Source of the DNA: CAZLDI01 sp964558415
Lineage (GTDB): Bacteria; Chloroflexota; Dehalococcoidia; SM23-28-2; RBG-16-64-32
Direction of reading: 5' to 3'
Length of the DNA stretch: 64,000 bases
Assembly (NCBI GenBank): GCA_964558415.1
Contig: CAZLDI010000016.1
Location: 1-64,000, forward strand
Shown here in pieces: positions 40,523-49,874 of the stretch (position 1 is the first letter of the stretch; the number at the start of each line of letters is the position of its first letter). A program made the translations under genes and the position numbers. Below the pieces are notes generated by a model, which was not told the origin of the DNA, made no database searches, and saw only the letters and a list, made by a program, of their open reading frames with translations.

Positions 40523-41866
40523 GTGGAGAAAGACACGACGAAGGCAAGCGCCGGAGGCCCCGATCGCCGCTCTGAGGAGGTCGTCAGGGACCCGTCGAGG
40601 CTGTATTCCCGGCTATCTATCTCCCCGCTGATCCCGGTGCTGGTGTCTGCGCTTGTCCTGCGGCTGCTGCTGGCGGCTTTGCCCGGTTTCGAAATCGATA
40701 TTGGCTTCTTTCGCAGCTGGAGTGAGCAGCTGGGTGCAGATCACCCCTGGAATTTCTACGATGCCGCGCACGTCGCCAACTATACGCCCGCGTACTTGTA
40801 CGTCCTCTGGGGGATCGGCGAGCTGCACGGCGTGTTGCATTTCAGCGCGGGAGAGTTCGAGTACCTGCTGAAGTTGCCACCCATCGCTACCGACCTCGCC
40901 TCGGGGTATCTCCTTTACCGGATGCTGGAAGGGCGGAGGAGTTGCGTCCGAGCGGCGGCTGCAGCAGCTTACCTGTTCTTTCCGGCAACTCTTTTCATCG
41001 GGGCGGTCTGGGGTCAGGTGGACAGCCTGGTAGCCTTTCTAATTCTGCTTTCTGTCTACTTCATCGGCCGGGGACGTCCGCTGGCAGGCGCGCTCGCGTT
41101 CACTGTGGGCTTCCTCGTGAAGCCGCTGGTTATAGCGGCTCTGCCCTTCCTGGCGATCTGGATCATGAGGCGGCACCCGCCCGGAACATGGCTGCGGATC
41201 GCAGGCGCCTCCACGGCGTTGGTCTTGCTGGTGATACTTCCGTTCTTCCTGCTTAGACCCTGGGAGTTCATCGAACAGTTGCGCGAAATGAGCAACGTCG
41301 ACGAATCGAACTCGTACTGGGCCTACAACTTCTGGAACGTGTTCGGCTTCTTCGACTCCGGGTTCCGGGGCGACGACGCTCAACACTTCGGGCTGGCGAA
41401 CCGATACTGGGGGTTTTTGATGTTTGCAGCGGGCGCCGGACTGACGATCGCCGCCACCTGGCGGAGTGAGGGCATGGGCGCGCTGGCACTCGGAACGGCG
41501 TTGTCGATGTTCGTGTTCTATCTGTTCGTGACCCGCATGCACGAGAGATACGTCTTTCCTGTGTTCCTACCGCTGCTCGCGGCGGCTGTGCTGACACAGA
41601 GCCGGCTCATATTCGTGGTGTACGCCGGTCTGGGGGTGGTACATCTAGCGAACCTCTACTGGGTGTACTACTACTTCAACGACAACGAACTGAGGGTGGA
41701 TTGGCTCTACCGCTGGTTCTCGGACGGCGACGCTCTGGGCCTTAGCGCCGTCGTGGGGCTGAGCCTGGAGACGACCCAGTTGTTCTCCATAGCGATGGTG
41801 GCGGCGCTCCCTGTCCTGCTTGCCGCGGGCGCCCTGCTCCGGCCGCGGGGACGGGTTGGCAGCTAG
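40523..41866 (+). CDS. GT-C-type glycosyltransferase, multi-pass membrane protein
   Basis: 447 residues from GTG 40523, chosen because earlier starts would leave no space for the divergent promoter. About ten helices are present. The first outer loop is FEIDIGFFRSWSEQLGADHPWNFYD, and WNVFGFFDSGF and TRMHERYVFPVFLPLLAAA follow, as in prokaryotic GT39/GT87-like mannosyltransferases (the HERY motif is typical). It probably glycosylates envelope polymers or proteins. Archaellins are often glycosylated, but no link is shown. Confidence 0.78.
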   Translation: MEKDTTKASAGGPDRRSEEVVRDPSRLYSRLSISPLIPVLVSALVLRLLLAALPGFEIDIGFFRSWSEQLGADHPWNFYDAAHVANYTPAYLYVLWGIGELHGVLHFSAGEFEYLLKLPPIATDLASGYLLYRMLEGRRSCVRAAAAAAYLFFPATLFIGAVWGQVDSLVAFLILLSVYFIGRGRPLAGALAFTVGFLVKPLVIAALPFLAIWIMRRHPPGTWLRIAGASTALVLLVILPFFLLRPWEFIEQLREMSNVDESNSYWAYNFWNVFGFFDSGFRGDDAQHFGLANRYWGFLMFAAGAGLTIAATWRSEGMGALALGTALSMFVFYLFVTRMHERYVFPVFLPLLAAAVLTQSRLIFVVYAGLGVVHLANLYWVYYYFNDNELRVDWLYRWFSDGDALGLSAVVGLSLETTQLFSIAMVAALPVLLAAGALLRPRGRVGS

Positions 41867-41974
41867 AACGCCCGGTCCATCAGCCGACGGCTGGGGGCCT
41901 GCAATTTTGGCGAGCCAGTTCGCGTTATCCACTCCCGCCGTCAGCCTGCCCCGGAGATAGGCGCTCAGCAGCCG

Positions 41975-42598
41975 TCAGTCCGTGAGTGTCAATTCGTAGT
42001 CTGCCGTCACATCGATTCCCTCGGATGCGGACTGGTAGACGGTCTTTCCATCACATTTCTGCACCCGCAACTGGTTGCTCCCGCTGGCGATCTGGAAGGC
42101 GCCCGTTTCACCGGGCTCGAGAGACTCGCCTGAGCTCAACTCGTTTTGGCCCCAATAGCCAGCGACAGTAGGAGCCAGGTTCACCACGCAGATTTCCAGA
42201 CTCGAGGAGTTGACCAGAGAGAACTCGACGGTCTGGCGATCGCTGCCGACGACAACCGCATCGTCGATCAGCGGATTCTCGCTTTTGCCGACGAAGAGTG
42301 CTACCTCGTAGACGCCGTCCGAAAAGCCGCGGTCGTCGATTATGCAGGTCGCGTGCGTTCCGTCTGGACCCTTTGTCCAGGACTGATCAGCCAGCCCCTT
42401 GCTGAGGTCGGCCTTGCCGTCGATCAGCCAGACTACTGTCCAGGTGAAGCTTTCGGACATTCCGTCAAAGTCCCACGCGACGCAGAGGTTCGTGACGCCG
42501 GAGGGCAGCAACCCGGCCTCTGCTGCCACTATGGGCTCGTCGGGAGATGGCTTGGTGGCGAAGATTCGCTCATCACTCACCTCTTGATTCGTCGGCAT
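41975..42598 (-). CDS. Hypothetical protein, beta-rich
   Basis: 207 residues from ATG 42598, with GGGAGG 11 bases upstream. There is no signal peptide or membrane segment. The content suggests two Ig-like beta domains: NLCVAWDFDGMSESFTWTVVWLIDG ... GVYEVALFVG, and a second one from about residue 125 with LEPGETGAFQIASGSNQLRVQKC. Proteins of this sort may sit beside metacaspase or serine-protease genes in Chloroflexota, but I cannot place it. Confidence 0.6.
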   Translation of the reverse strand: MPTNQEVSDERIFATKPSPDEPIVAAEAGLLPSGVTNLCVAWDFDGMSESFTWTVVWLIDGKADLSKGLADQSWTKGPDGTHATCIIDDRGFSDGVYEVALFVGKSENPLIDDAVVVGSDRQTVEFSLVNSSSLEICVVNLAPTVAGYWGQNELSSGESLEPGETGAFQIASGSNQLRVQKCDGKTVYQSASEGIDVTADYELTLTD

Positions 42599-42701
42599 TG
42601 ACTTGCGCACCTCCCGGTCAGCCGACAGCCCGCCAAACGGCAGGCTTAGCCTATGCCGCGGCCGCGCCGGTCGTCAACCGAGTGCACCGGACCTGCTGCC
42701 C

Positions 42702-43556
42702 TCAGGCGCCCGCCTTCGCGTAGCTCTCCTTCAGCTCGGCATAGCGATCGAGGAGCACCAGCGCGTGGTCCTCTATCACGGGCGCGATGAAAAAGACGCA
42801 ACGCTCAACGCCGATCTCCTCGAAGTGGCTCACAACCTCCGGCCGCGGTTGCGTGCCAAAGGTGGTGACAGGAATGGAGCCGCGTCCCGCTTCGGCTGCC
42901 ATCTCCTGCAGTTCCTTTATGCGCCCCTCCAGGGGCGGGCCGCCCGGCAGCGGGATGGGCATCCAGGCGTCACCGTACTGCACCACACGATCGAGTGTGT
43001 GGCTGCCCATCCCTCCGATGTAGACGGGCGGGTGCGGCTTCTGGACCGGCTTGGGCCAGGACCAGACGGGGTCAAAGTCCACGTACTTCCCGTGGAACTC
43101 AGCGTCCTCCTTCGTCCAGATCTCTTTCATAGCCTGCATGCGCTCGCGCAGGATGCCCCAGCGCTTCTTCGGATCGGTGCCGTGGTTCTCCATCTCCTCC
43201 AGGTTCCAGCCGCCGCCGATCCCGAAGAGGAAGCGGCCGTTGGAGAGCAGGTCGACGCTGGCGACCTCCTTCGCGAGCGTGATCGGGTCGCGCTCAATGA
43301 CGAGACAGATGCCGGTGCCCAGCAGCAGGTTCTTCGTTGTCGCGGCAACGGCGCCCAATGCGACGAACGGATCGTGCGTGTGCGAGTACTCGCGTGGGAG
43401 TTCCGCACCGCCTGGCCATGGCGTCCGGCGGCTCGTCGGGATGTGGGTATGCTCCGGGAACCAGAGGGAGTCGAAGCCCCGCTCCTCGCACGCTTTGCCG
43501 AGCGCCACCGGATCGATGGCGTAGTCGGTGGGGAACATCGTGATGCCGAACTTCAT
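42702..43556 (-). CDS. LLM-class F420-dependent oxidoreductase
   Basis: 284 residues from ATG 43556, with GAGGAGGA seven bases upstream, which rules out the longer frame. TIM-barrel luciferase fold: MKFGITMFPTDYAIDP, ERGFDSLWFPEHTHIP, NLLLGTGICLVIERDP and GRFLFGIGGGWNLEEMENHG. It resembles the TIGR03619 group of F420-dependent enzymes, and a relative is present in mycobacterial sterol gene regions. The substrate is unknown. Confidence 0.9.
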   Translation of the reverse strand: MKFGITMFPTDYAIDPVALGKACEERGFDSLWFPEHTHIPTSRRTPWPGGAELPREYSHTHDPFVALGAVAATTKNLLLGTGICLVIERDPITLAKEVASVDLLSNGRFLFGIGGGWNLEEMENHGTDPKKRWGILRERMQAMKEIWTKEDAEFHGKYVDFDPVWSWPKPVQKPHPPVYIGGMGSHTLDRVVQYGDAWMPIPLPGGPPLEGRIKELQEMAAEAGRGSIPVTTFGTQPRPEVVSHFEEIGVERCVFFIAPVIEDHALVLLDRYAELKESYAKAGA

Positions 43557-43659
43557 GCGCGTCCTCCTCGTGAGTGTAGCCACAGACTAGCATAACTGCG
43601 TCGTGAATGAAGGCTTAAGATTTAACCGAATTCACTCGGGCGTCGTTTATCTCATTAAC

Positions 43660-44784
43660 GTGGCCAAACGCAGATACGGATACAACTACAGCCCCCGCCG
43701 CGAAAATCCCGAGCGACGGGCGAACCCATGGGCGCTCCTGGCGATCGCCGGTGCAATCGCATTCGCACTTATCCTCGTGGTCGCTTTGCAGGAGGCGTGG
43801 GGGGACAGCGATGGCCGGCCGGAAGAACCGGCAACGTCTGCGGGCGAGCCGGATGACGACGCGCGCGAATCTGACGGCAGCGTGGCCGAGACAGAGAGCA
43901 CGCCACGGGCGACTCCTACCCTGATCTACGGCCAGGAAGACACCTCGAGCCCCTCGCGGGGAGGGCGCATCCCCGGCGCGTACGCCGACTTCGCCGCCGG
44001 GGACGATCCTCCGCTGATTACGGCGGTCGCCGCGGCCGTCATTGAGGCGCCGTGCGGAGCGCTGCTCCAAGGTCAGAACCACCACCTGCGCCTGCCACCC
44101 GCCAGCCTCACCAAGATCGCGACCGCGCTCGTCGCGGCCGATAGGACGAACGAGTCTGATCTGGTGACGGTGACAGTGGACGGCGGCCTGCTATCACAGG
44201 AGACGGACTCCACCGTGATGGGTCTGACGCCGGGCCAGACGTTGCCGATGCGCGATCTGATCTACGGGATGATGCTGCCGTCCGGCAACGACGCCGCCAT
44301 CGCGATAGCGGAGTACGTGGGGGGAACAGTCTCAGCCTTCACACAGATGATGAACGACAAAGCGACCGCGCTGGGCTTGCTGGACAGCCAGTTCACGAAC
44401 CCGCACGGGCTGGACGACGCCGGCCTATATACCTCCGCCTACGACATGGCAGTGCTCGGGGCTCAGCTCCTGGCGAATCCGACGCTGGCTGAGGTCGTGA
44501 GCACGCAAGTCTACCAGCCTTCATGGCAGGGGCCGAGCATTGAAAACAAGAACTTGCTGCTGGGCCAGTACCCGGGGTCGCTGGGGGTCAAGATCGGGTA
44601 CACGGACCAGGCGGGACAGACGATAGTGGCAGCGGCCGAGCGTGGAGGGCGGCGAATAGTAGTCTCCGTGCTGGGGAGCCAGGACCTGTACGTCGACGCG
44701 ATGTCGCTCCTGGACTGGGCGTTCGCGGCAACGGAGACGGCGTGTGGGACAGGGGCGGCGGCGAGTCAGATCAGCGGCAGATAG
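43660..44784 (+). CDS. dacA: D-alanyl-D-alanine carboxypeptidase (S11 family)
   Basis: 374 residues from GTG 43660; GTG 43603 is possible, but the region between looks like promoter DNA. A membrane anchor lies near residues 26-43, followed by an acidic linker. The penicillin-binding domain has SLTK (nucleophile motif SxxK) and SGN (SxN). The third motif is KIG instead of KTG. It trims pentapeptides of peptidoglycan outside the membrane. The Thr-to-Ile change at the KTG motif could reduce activity or beta-lactam binding. There is no C-terminal amphipathic PBP5 domain. Confidence 0.87.
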   Translation: MAKRRYGYNYSPRRENPERRANPWALLAIAGAIAFALILVVALQEAWGDSDGRPEEPATSAGEPDDDARESDGSVAETESTPRATPTLIYGQEDTSSPSRGGRIPGAYADFAAGDDPPLITAVAAAVIEAPCGALLQGQNHHLRLPPASLTKIATALVAADRTNESDLVTVTVDGGLLSQETDSTVMGLTPGQTLPMRDLIYGMMLPSGNDAAIAIAEYVGGTVSAFTQMMNDKATALGLLDSQFTNPHGLDDAGLYTSAYDMAVLGAQLLANPTLAEVVSTQVYQPSWQGPSIENKNLLLGQYPGSLGVKIGYTDQAGQTIVAAAERGGRRIVVSVLGSQDLYVDAMSLLDWAFAATETACGTGAAASQISGR

Positions 44785-44831
44785 CGCGACCAAGGCCGCG
44801 GCGTCTGGAGGGGTCCGCCAAATGTGTGGGA

Positions 44832-45953
44832 TCAGCCGGTAGTTGACGTGGGCAGGCCTTCCGCCATCCCGGAGATCGTCTCAACGTACTCGGTTACCAT
44901 TTCGTAGATCACGTCGCGCACGGCGCGGACTGAGTTCATGCTGCCGACGATCTGACCGACGGGGGAGCCAGCCAGCTCCTTCGCGCGGCTGGTCTCCACG
45001 TGGGCAAAGCGATGGACGCGGGATTGGGCGCCGGCATTCACCATGTACTGTAGGGGCATCGGCAGGGTGCCGGGCGATTCGGGGCCGTCCCAGGCTTCGG
45101 TCCATGCGGTCTTCAGGAGGCGCGCCGGTTTCCCGCTGAGCGACTTCGAACGCACTGTGTCGCGAGAGCTCGCGGTGAGGAGCTTCTCAACGATCACGGG
45201 GTTGGTGTCGGACTCACGGACGGTCAGCCAGATCGAGCCTGTCCAGACGCCGTCGGCGCCCAGGGCCATCGCGGCAGCCATCTGGCGGCCCGAGCCGATG
45301 CCGCCGGCGGCGAGGACGGGCGCGGGGTGGACCGCACGAACGACCTCGGGCACAAGGACCATCGTGGCAACCTCGCCGGTGTGCCCGCCGGCCTCGTAAC
45401 CAGAGGCGATGACGATGTCGGTACCGCCTTCCACCTGCTTGAGCGCCTGGTCCGCCCGCCCGACGAGGGCGGCGATGTGCACACCCTTCGCATGAACCTT
45501 CTCGACGACGTCGGGAGGTGGGGTGCCTAACGCATTGGCGAGCAGTTTGATGGGGTGGGCGAGGGCGATATCCACCTGCGGGCGCGCGCCTTCGTAGGTC
45601 CACGAGAGAAGACCGCGCGGCTGCGGCTCGCCCTCCGGCAGCTCGGGGACGGCGTACTTGTCCAGAATGCCGCTGACGAAAGTGCGGTGCTCTGCCGGTA
45701 TCATCGCCTCGAGCGCCGAGAGGTCAGCGCCGACGTACGAGGCCGGCATGACGACGTCGACGCCGTAGGGCTTGCCGTCGACGTGCGCATCAATCCAGTT
45801 GAGCTCGACCTCGAGCTGCTCCGGCGTGAAGGCGACCGCGCCGAGGACGCCCATACCGCCGGCCCGGCTGACTGCGGCCACCACGTCGCGGCAGTGGCTG
45901 AAGGCGAAGATGGGGAACTCTATCCCGAGCATGTCGCAGATTCGCGTTCGCAT
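44832..45953 (-). CDS. Nitronate monooxygenase-family flavoprotein
   Basis: 373 residues. TIM barrel of the NMO/2-nitropropane dioxygenase family: CDMLGIEFPIFAFSHCRDVVAAVSRAGGMGVLGA at the start, GYEAGGHTGEVATMVLVPEVV and AAGGIGSGRQMAAAMALGADGVWTGSIWL for FMN phosphate binding. It resembles mycobacterial Rv1533-like proteins more than classical NMOs, whose catalytic His sits in the GHxG region retained here. It follows the ten-gene sterol-like operon after a 58-bp gap and could be read through from it. Confidence 0.87.
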   Translation of the reverse strand: MRTRICDMLGIEFPIFAFSHCRDVVAAVSRAGGMGVLGAVAFTPEQLEVELNWIDAHVDGKPYGVDVVMPASYVGADLSALEAMIPAEHRTFVSGILDKYAVPELPEGEPQPRGLLSWTYEGARPQVDIALAHPIKLLANALGTPPPDVVEKVHAKGVHIAALVGRADQALKQVEGGTDIVIASGYEAGGHTGEVATMVLVPEVVRAVHPAPVLAAGGIGSGRQMAAAMALGADGVWTGSIWLTVRESDTNPVIVEKLLTASSRDTVRSKSLSGKPARLLKTAWTEAWDGPESPGTLPMPLQYMVNAGAQSRVHRFAHVETSRAKELAGSPVGQIVGSMNSVRAVRDVIYEMVTEYVETISGMAEGLPTSTTG

Positions 45954-46011
45954 GATTAGCTCCTTGTGGGTGACAGGAAGAAGGAAGAAGGAAGGGGGAA
46001 GAAGATAGACA

Positions 46012-46767
46012 CTAGACTACGGTCCAGCCGGCGTCCACGGGGAGAACTACTCCGGTGATGCAGCGCGCCTCGTCTGACGCCAGAAACAACGCGGCGTAGG
46101 CGATGTCCTCCGGCTCCGTCACGCGTCGCAGTGGGTGAATCTGGGCCATCGCGCGGATCGCGCGGCTCGTCGCGCCGGCGCCGCGGATGAGCGGGGTGTC
46201 TGTGGAGGTAGGGCAGACGCAGTTGATGCGCACGTTGCTGGGGCCGTAGTCCAGGGCCATCTGGCGCGAGAGACCGACGATCCCTGCTTTGGAGGCGTTG
46301 TATGCCGCGTGCGCCATGATCCCCACCAGGCTGCCGATGGAGGCGACGTTCACGAGCGCCCCGCCGCCCTGCCGGATCATGTGGGGAATCGTGTGTTTGC
46401 TGCAGAGAAAGACGCCGCGCAGATTGACGTTGAGGATGCGGTCCCAGTCTTCGATCTTCGTGTCGATCGCTCCGGCCATGTGGACGATGCCGGCGTCGTT
46501 GACAAGCACGTCAAGCCGGCCCATCTGGTCGACGGCGGCCCCGATCGCCGCGCTGACGTCGTCCTCACTGGACACGTCGGTACGCTGGAAGGACGCCTCG
46601 CCGCCCGCCTCGCGGACCAGGCGAACCGTCTCCTCCGCGCCCGCCTCATCGCGGTCGAGCACGAATACGCTGGCACCTTCGCGGGCGAACGTGCAGGCGA
46701 TCGCCCGTCCGATGCCGGAGGCGGCCCCGGTGATGACCGCGGCTTTGCCTTCGAGCCTGCCGGCCAT
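46012..46767 (-). CDS. Short-chain dehydrogenase/reductase
   Basis: 251 residues. Classical SDR: cofactor motif TGAASGIG (residues 14-21), NDAGI (like NNAG), a catalytic Ser in VNVASIGS and the YNASK tetrad (Tyr and Lys), and a closing GVVLPVDAGWTVV. Asp after beta2 (FVLDRDEAG) favours NAD. It is the last of ten minus-strand genes starting at 55473 and lies two bases after the P450. It probably oxidises a hydroxyl of a lipid or steroid. Confidence 0.92.
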   Translation of the reverse strand: MAGRLEGKAAVITGAASGIGRAIACTFAREGASVFVLDRDEAGAEETVRLVREAGGEASFQRTDVSSEDDVSAAIGAAVDQMGRLDVLVNDAGIVHMAGAIDTKIEDWDRILNVNLRGVFLCSKHTIPHMIRQGGGALVNVASIGSLVGIMAHAAYNASKAGIVGLSRQMALDYGPSNVRINCVCPTSTDTPLIRGAGATSRAIRAMAQIHPLRRVTEPEDIAYAALFLASDEARCITGVVLPVDAGWTVV

Positions 46768-46769
46768 GC

Positions 46770-48011
46770 CTACTTGCGCTCCGGCGTGAACCGCACCGGC
46801 ATGTGCTTAATGCCGTTGATGAAGTTGGAGCGGAGACGCTGGACGTCGCCGGCCAGCTCGAGATCAGGCAACCGGCGCAGCAGTGTCTCGAACATCACAC
46901 GAATCTCGAGCCGCGCCAGGTTTGCGCCGAGGCAGAAGTGCGGCCCGCCGGGGCCGAAGGCGATGTGCTCGTTGGGGGAGCGGCCGACGTCGAAGCTATC
47001 CCCGTCGGCGAAGATGTCTTCGTCGCGGTTGCCGGACGGGTAGTACATCACCACCTTATCGCCCTTGCGGATCTTCTGACCGCGGATCTCCGTATCGCGC
47101 ATTGCGGTGCGCCGGAACTGCATGACCGGTGTAACCCAGCGGAGCATTTCGTCCACCGCGGTGGGCAGCAACGACGGGTCGGCTTGCAGTCGAGCCCGCT
47201 GATCCGGGTTCTCGAAGAGGGCGAGCATGCCGCCGGAGATCAGGTTGCGTGTGGTCTCGTTCCCTGCGACGGCGAGGAGAAGGAAGAAGGCGTTGAACTG
47301 CGGATCCGTGAGGGCTTCGCCGTCGATGTCCGCCTGCATCAGAACGCTGATGATGTCATCTCGCGGGTTGGCCTTGCGCTCGACGGCGAGCTGGCTGGCG
47401 TACATGTACAGCTCCATCGCCGCGATGCGAGGGACTTCCGGCGTCGTCGCGTACTCCGGGTCTTCGTTGCCGATCATCTTGTTGCTCCAGTCGAAGACTT
47501 TGTGCCTGTCCTCAACCGGGACGCCCATCATCTCCACGATCGCCTGCAAGGGCAGCTCCGCCGCGATCTCCGGGACGAAGTCACACTCGCCCCTCGGCGC
47601 AACGCGATCGATGATCTGACTGGCGACCTCCCGGACGTGCGTTTCCATCTGGAGCACCATCTTGGGGATGAAGCCGCGGCTGACGAGCCGTCTGTAGGTT
47701 GTGTGCATCGGGGCGTCCTGGTTGATGAGGATGCCGCGGTTCACCTCTACGTGATCGGGCGGCGGGTCCATGAGCAAGGCGCCCTTCTCTCCCGAAGAGT
47801 ATGTCGCAGGGTCGAGTGACACCGTCACGATGTCGTCGTACTTGGTGAGCGCCCAGTAGCCGCCACCGTCCGGCTCCTCCTGCCAGAACACCGGGGCTTC
47901 TCTGCGCAGGATCTTGAAGAAGTGGTGCGGAACGCCCTGGACGTAGATGTCCGGGCTGTACAGGTCTACGTCTGCCAGCGCTGGTTCGACCGCGGAGTTC
48001 GCTTGTGTCAT
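46770..48011 (-). CDS. Cytochrome P450, CYP125/CYP142/CYP124-like
   Basis: 413 residues. I-helix LAVAGNETTRNLISGG, the ExxR equivalent in the K helix region VDEMLRW, and the heme-binding loop FGPGGPHFCLGANLAR with the thiolate Cys. The C-terminal LRSNFINGIKHMPVRF is what I remember from mycobacterial sterol and branched-lipid omega-hydroxylases. It would oxidise the side-chain terminus to start beta-oxidation. It overlaps the TetR stop by one base. No ferredoxin gene is in the window. Confidence 0.9.
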   Translation of the reverse strand: MTQANSAVEPALADVDLYSPDIYVQGVPHHFFKILRREAPVFWQEEPDGGGYWALTKYDDIVTVSLDPATYSSGEKGALLMDPPPDHVEVNRGILINQDAPMHTTYRRLVSRGFIPKMVLQMETHVREVASQIIDRVAPRGECDFVPEIAAELPLQAIVEMMGVPVEDRHKVFDWSNKMIGNEDPEYATTPEVPRIAAMELYMYASQLAVERKANPRDDIISVLMQADIDGEALTDPQFNAFFLLLAVAGNETTRNLISGGMLALFENPDQRARLQADPSLLPTAVDEMLRWVTPVMQFRRTAMRDTEIRGQKIRKGDKVVMYYPSGNRDEDIFADGDSFDVGRSPNEHIAFGPGGPHFCLGANLARLEIRVMFETLLRRLPDLELAGDVQRLRSNFINGIKHMPVRFTPERK

Positions 48012-48661
48012 TACTTTCCTCCTTGTTCCACCGGCAGGCCGGCGATCTTGGGATCGAGTCCCAGAAGCAACGCGACCGCCACCTTGAGGAAGCGGCGCTG
48101 ACGGTCCACCGCTGCGGGGCTGAGCGGGTCTTCGCCCACGACATGGCGCAGCAGCTCCGCGTTGGCGAAGTAGCCGAAGATCACGTTATACAGTCCGGCG
48201 GCCAGGTGCGGCATCTCGTCGCGACCCCAGATCGGCTCGGCTTCCGCCAGGGCGCGGCGGCCCTGGCTGTACAGCGGGCGCAGGAGCCGAGTCATCGCCG
48301 TCTTCAGGTGACGGCTATCGTCAAGCGCCGCCCGCTGGATCAGCCGCGCGAGGTGTGGGTGCGCGGCCAGGTAGTCCAGCAAAGCGTCAATGTTCGCGTC
48401 AACGTCTCGCCACCTGCCGGAAGCCGGCATCAGCGCGACGAGATGGTCCAGTCCGCGCTCCAGCACCGCCTCGTAGAGGGCGCGCTTGTTTTCGAAATGA
48501 TGATAAAGGCTGGCCTGGTTTTTCAAGCTCGTGTCCGCCACGATGTCGCGCACGGAGACGCCGGCGTAGCCACGTTGCGCGAACAGCCGTTCCCCGGCGT
48601 CCAGGATAAAGTCTCGCGTCGAACGCTGGGAGTCGAGTTCCAGCGTGGCTTCGGTCGTCAT
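48011..48661 (-). CDS. TetR-family transcriptional regulator embedded in catabolic operon
   Basis: 216 residues. An N-terminal helix-turn-helix (about 15-62: FILDAGERLFAQRGYAGVSVRDIV ... ASLYHHFENKRALYEAVL) precedes an all-helical ligand domain, as in KstR/FadR-like repressors that bind acyl-CoA or sterol-CoA. It lies inside the operon between FadE and P450 genes, so its own level follows the operon. The palindromes at 55569 and 62127 are its likely sites. This is inferred from location, not shown. Confidence 0.9.
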   Translation of the reverse strand: MTTEATLELDSQRSTRDFILDAGERLFAQRGYAGVSVRDIVADTSLKNQASLYHHFENKRALYEAVLERGLDHLVALMPASGRWRDVDANIDALLDYLAAHPHLARLIQRAALDDSRHLKTAMTRLLRPLYSQGRRALAEAEPIWGRDEMPHLAAGLYNVIFGYFANAELLRHVVGEDPLSPAAVDRQRRFLKVAVALLLGLDPKIAGLPVEQGGK

Positions 48662-48671
48662 GCGCGCTCCA

Positions 48672-49868
48672 TCAGTATGACCTCGGCAGACCGAGGGTCC
48701 ACTCCGATACGTAGTTCAGGATCATCTCGCGGCTCACGGGCGCGGTCTTGAACAGGCGCGCGCCGGTCCACTGCGTGATGAGGCCCGTCTCCTCGACGAA
48801 GCCCATGCCGCCGTGAACCTCAATCGCGGCGTCTACCGCCTTTATCGCCAGGTCGGCGCCGAGGAACTTCGCCATGTTCGCGTAGTTCCCGACTTCCGCC
48901 GGGTTGTGGTTGTTATCGAACGCCCAGGCCGCACGGTAGGTCATGAGCTTGACGGCCTCAAGCCAGATCTTCACCTCCGCCAGGGGGTGGGCGAGCGACT
49001 GGTAGGCGCCGATTGGCGTGTCTTTGAACACCTTGCGCTGTTTCGCGTAGTCGACTGCTTTCTTCAGCGCGGCCTCGGACATCCCGGCGCAGATCGCTGC
49101 CGCCAGGATGCGTTCCGGATTGAGCGAGTTGAACATGGCGAAGGTGCCGTTGTCCTCCTCACCGACGAGCTGGTCCGCGGGCACTTCGACGTCGTCGAAA
49201 AACAGGTGGAATTGCGTCAACTCTTCGCTCAGGCCGATCTTAATGGGCTGCATCCCCAGCCCTTTCGACTTCGTGTCCACGAGGAAAAGAGAGAGGCCCT
49301 GCGACTTCGGCCGGCCCTGCGCCTCCAGCTCGTCGATCGAGGTCGTGCGGGCGACGACGAGCATATAGTCGGCGACGTCTACGCCGGAGATGAAGGTCTT
49401 CTGACCGTTGAGCAGGTAGACATCCCCGTTACGCCGCGCCGACGTGCTGATCCGGAACGTGTTCGTCCCGGCATCCGGCTCCGTAATCGCGAAGCAGAGT
49501 TTCAGCGACCCATCCGCGACCTTCGGCAGGATGCGCTGCTTCAACTCGTCCGACCCGTTCTTGAGGATGCAGGCCGAGTCCATGGCAGTCACGAGGAGCA
49601 ATCCCGGTGAGAAGCCCTGGGCGCATATCTCCTCGAAGCCGATCGTCAGGCAGAGCAGGCCCGCGCCATTGCCGCCATACTCCTCCGGCACCAGACAGCC
49701 CATCAGGCCGACCTCGGCGAAGCCGTCCCACAGCTCCTGAGGGAAGCGCTTCTCCTTCACGGCCAGGTCTCGGAACTCCTCACGTTTGCCGTCGAAGCGT
49801 TGGAGCATGGAACGCACGGAGGTGCGCACGAGGTTGTGCTCGTCGGCGAGTGCGAAATTCGTGTCCAT
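48672..49868 (-). CDS. Acyl-CoA dehydrogenase
   Basis: 398 residues, standard layout: CLVPEEYGGNGAGLLCLTIGFEEI, the FAD region FAITEPDAGTNTFRISTSARRNGDVYLLNGQKTFISG, and the C-terminal domain EVHGGMGFVEETGLITQWTGARLFKTAPVS. The position of the FEGTSE catalytic Glu is altered here (ARLFKTAP), so the base may lie elsewhere, as in isovaleryl-CoA dehydrogenase-like enzymes. It lies between EchA- and TetR-encoding genes. Confidence 0.9.
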   Translation of the reverse strand: MDTNFALADEHNLVRTSVRSMLQRFDGKREEFRDLAVKEKRFPQELWDGFAEVGLMGCLVPEEYGGNGAGLLCLTIGFEEICAQGFSPGLLLVTAMDSACILKNGSDELKQRILPKVADGSLKLCFAITEPDAGTNTFRISTSARRNGDVYLLNGQKTFISGVDVADYMLVVARTTSIDELEAQGRPKSQGLSLFLVDTKSKGLGMQPIKIGLSEELTQFHLFFDDVEVPADQLVGEEDNGTFAMFNSLNPERILAAAICAGMSEAALKKAVDYAKQRKVFKDTPIGAYQSLAHPLAEVKIWLEAVKLMTYRAAWAFDNNHNPAEVGNYANMAKFLGADLAIKAVDAAIEVHGGMGFVEETGLITQWTGARLFKTAPVSREMILNYVSEWTLGLPRSY

Positions 49869-49874
49869 GTCCTG

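Noticed and set aside
41881..41893. CAGCCGACGGCTG palindrome after the glycosyltransferase gene
   Set aside because: A one-base loop and no T-run make a terminator unlikely; probably chance in GC-rich DNA.
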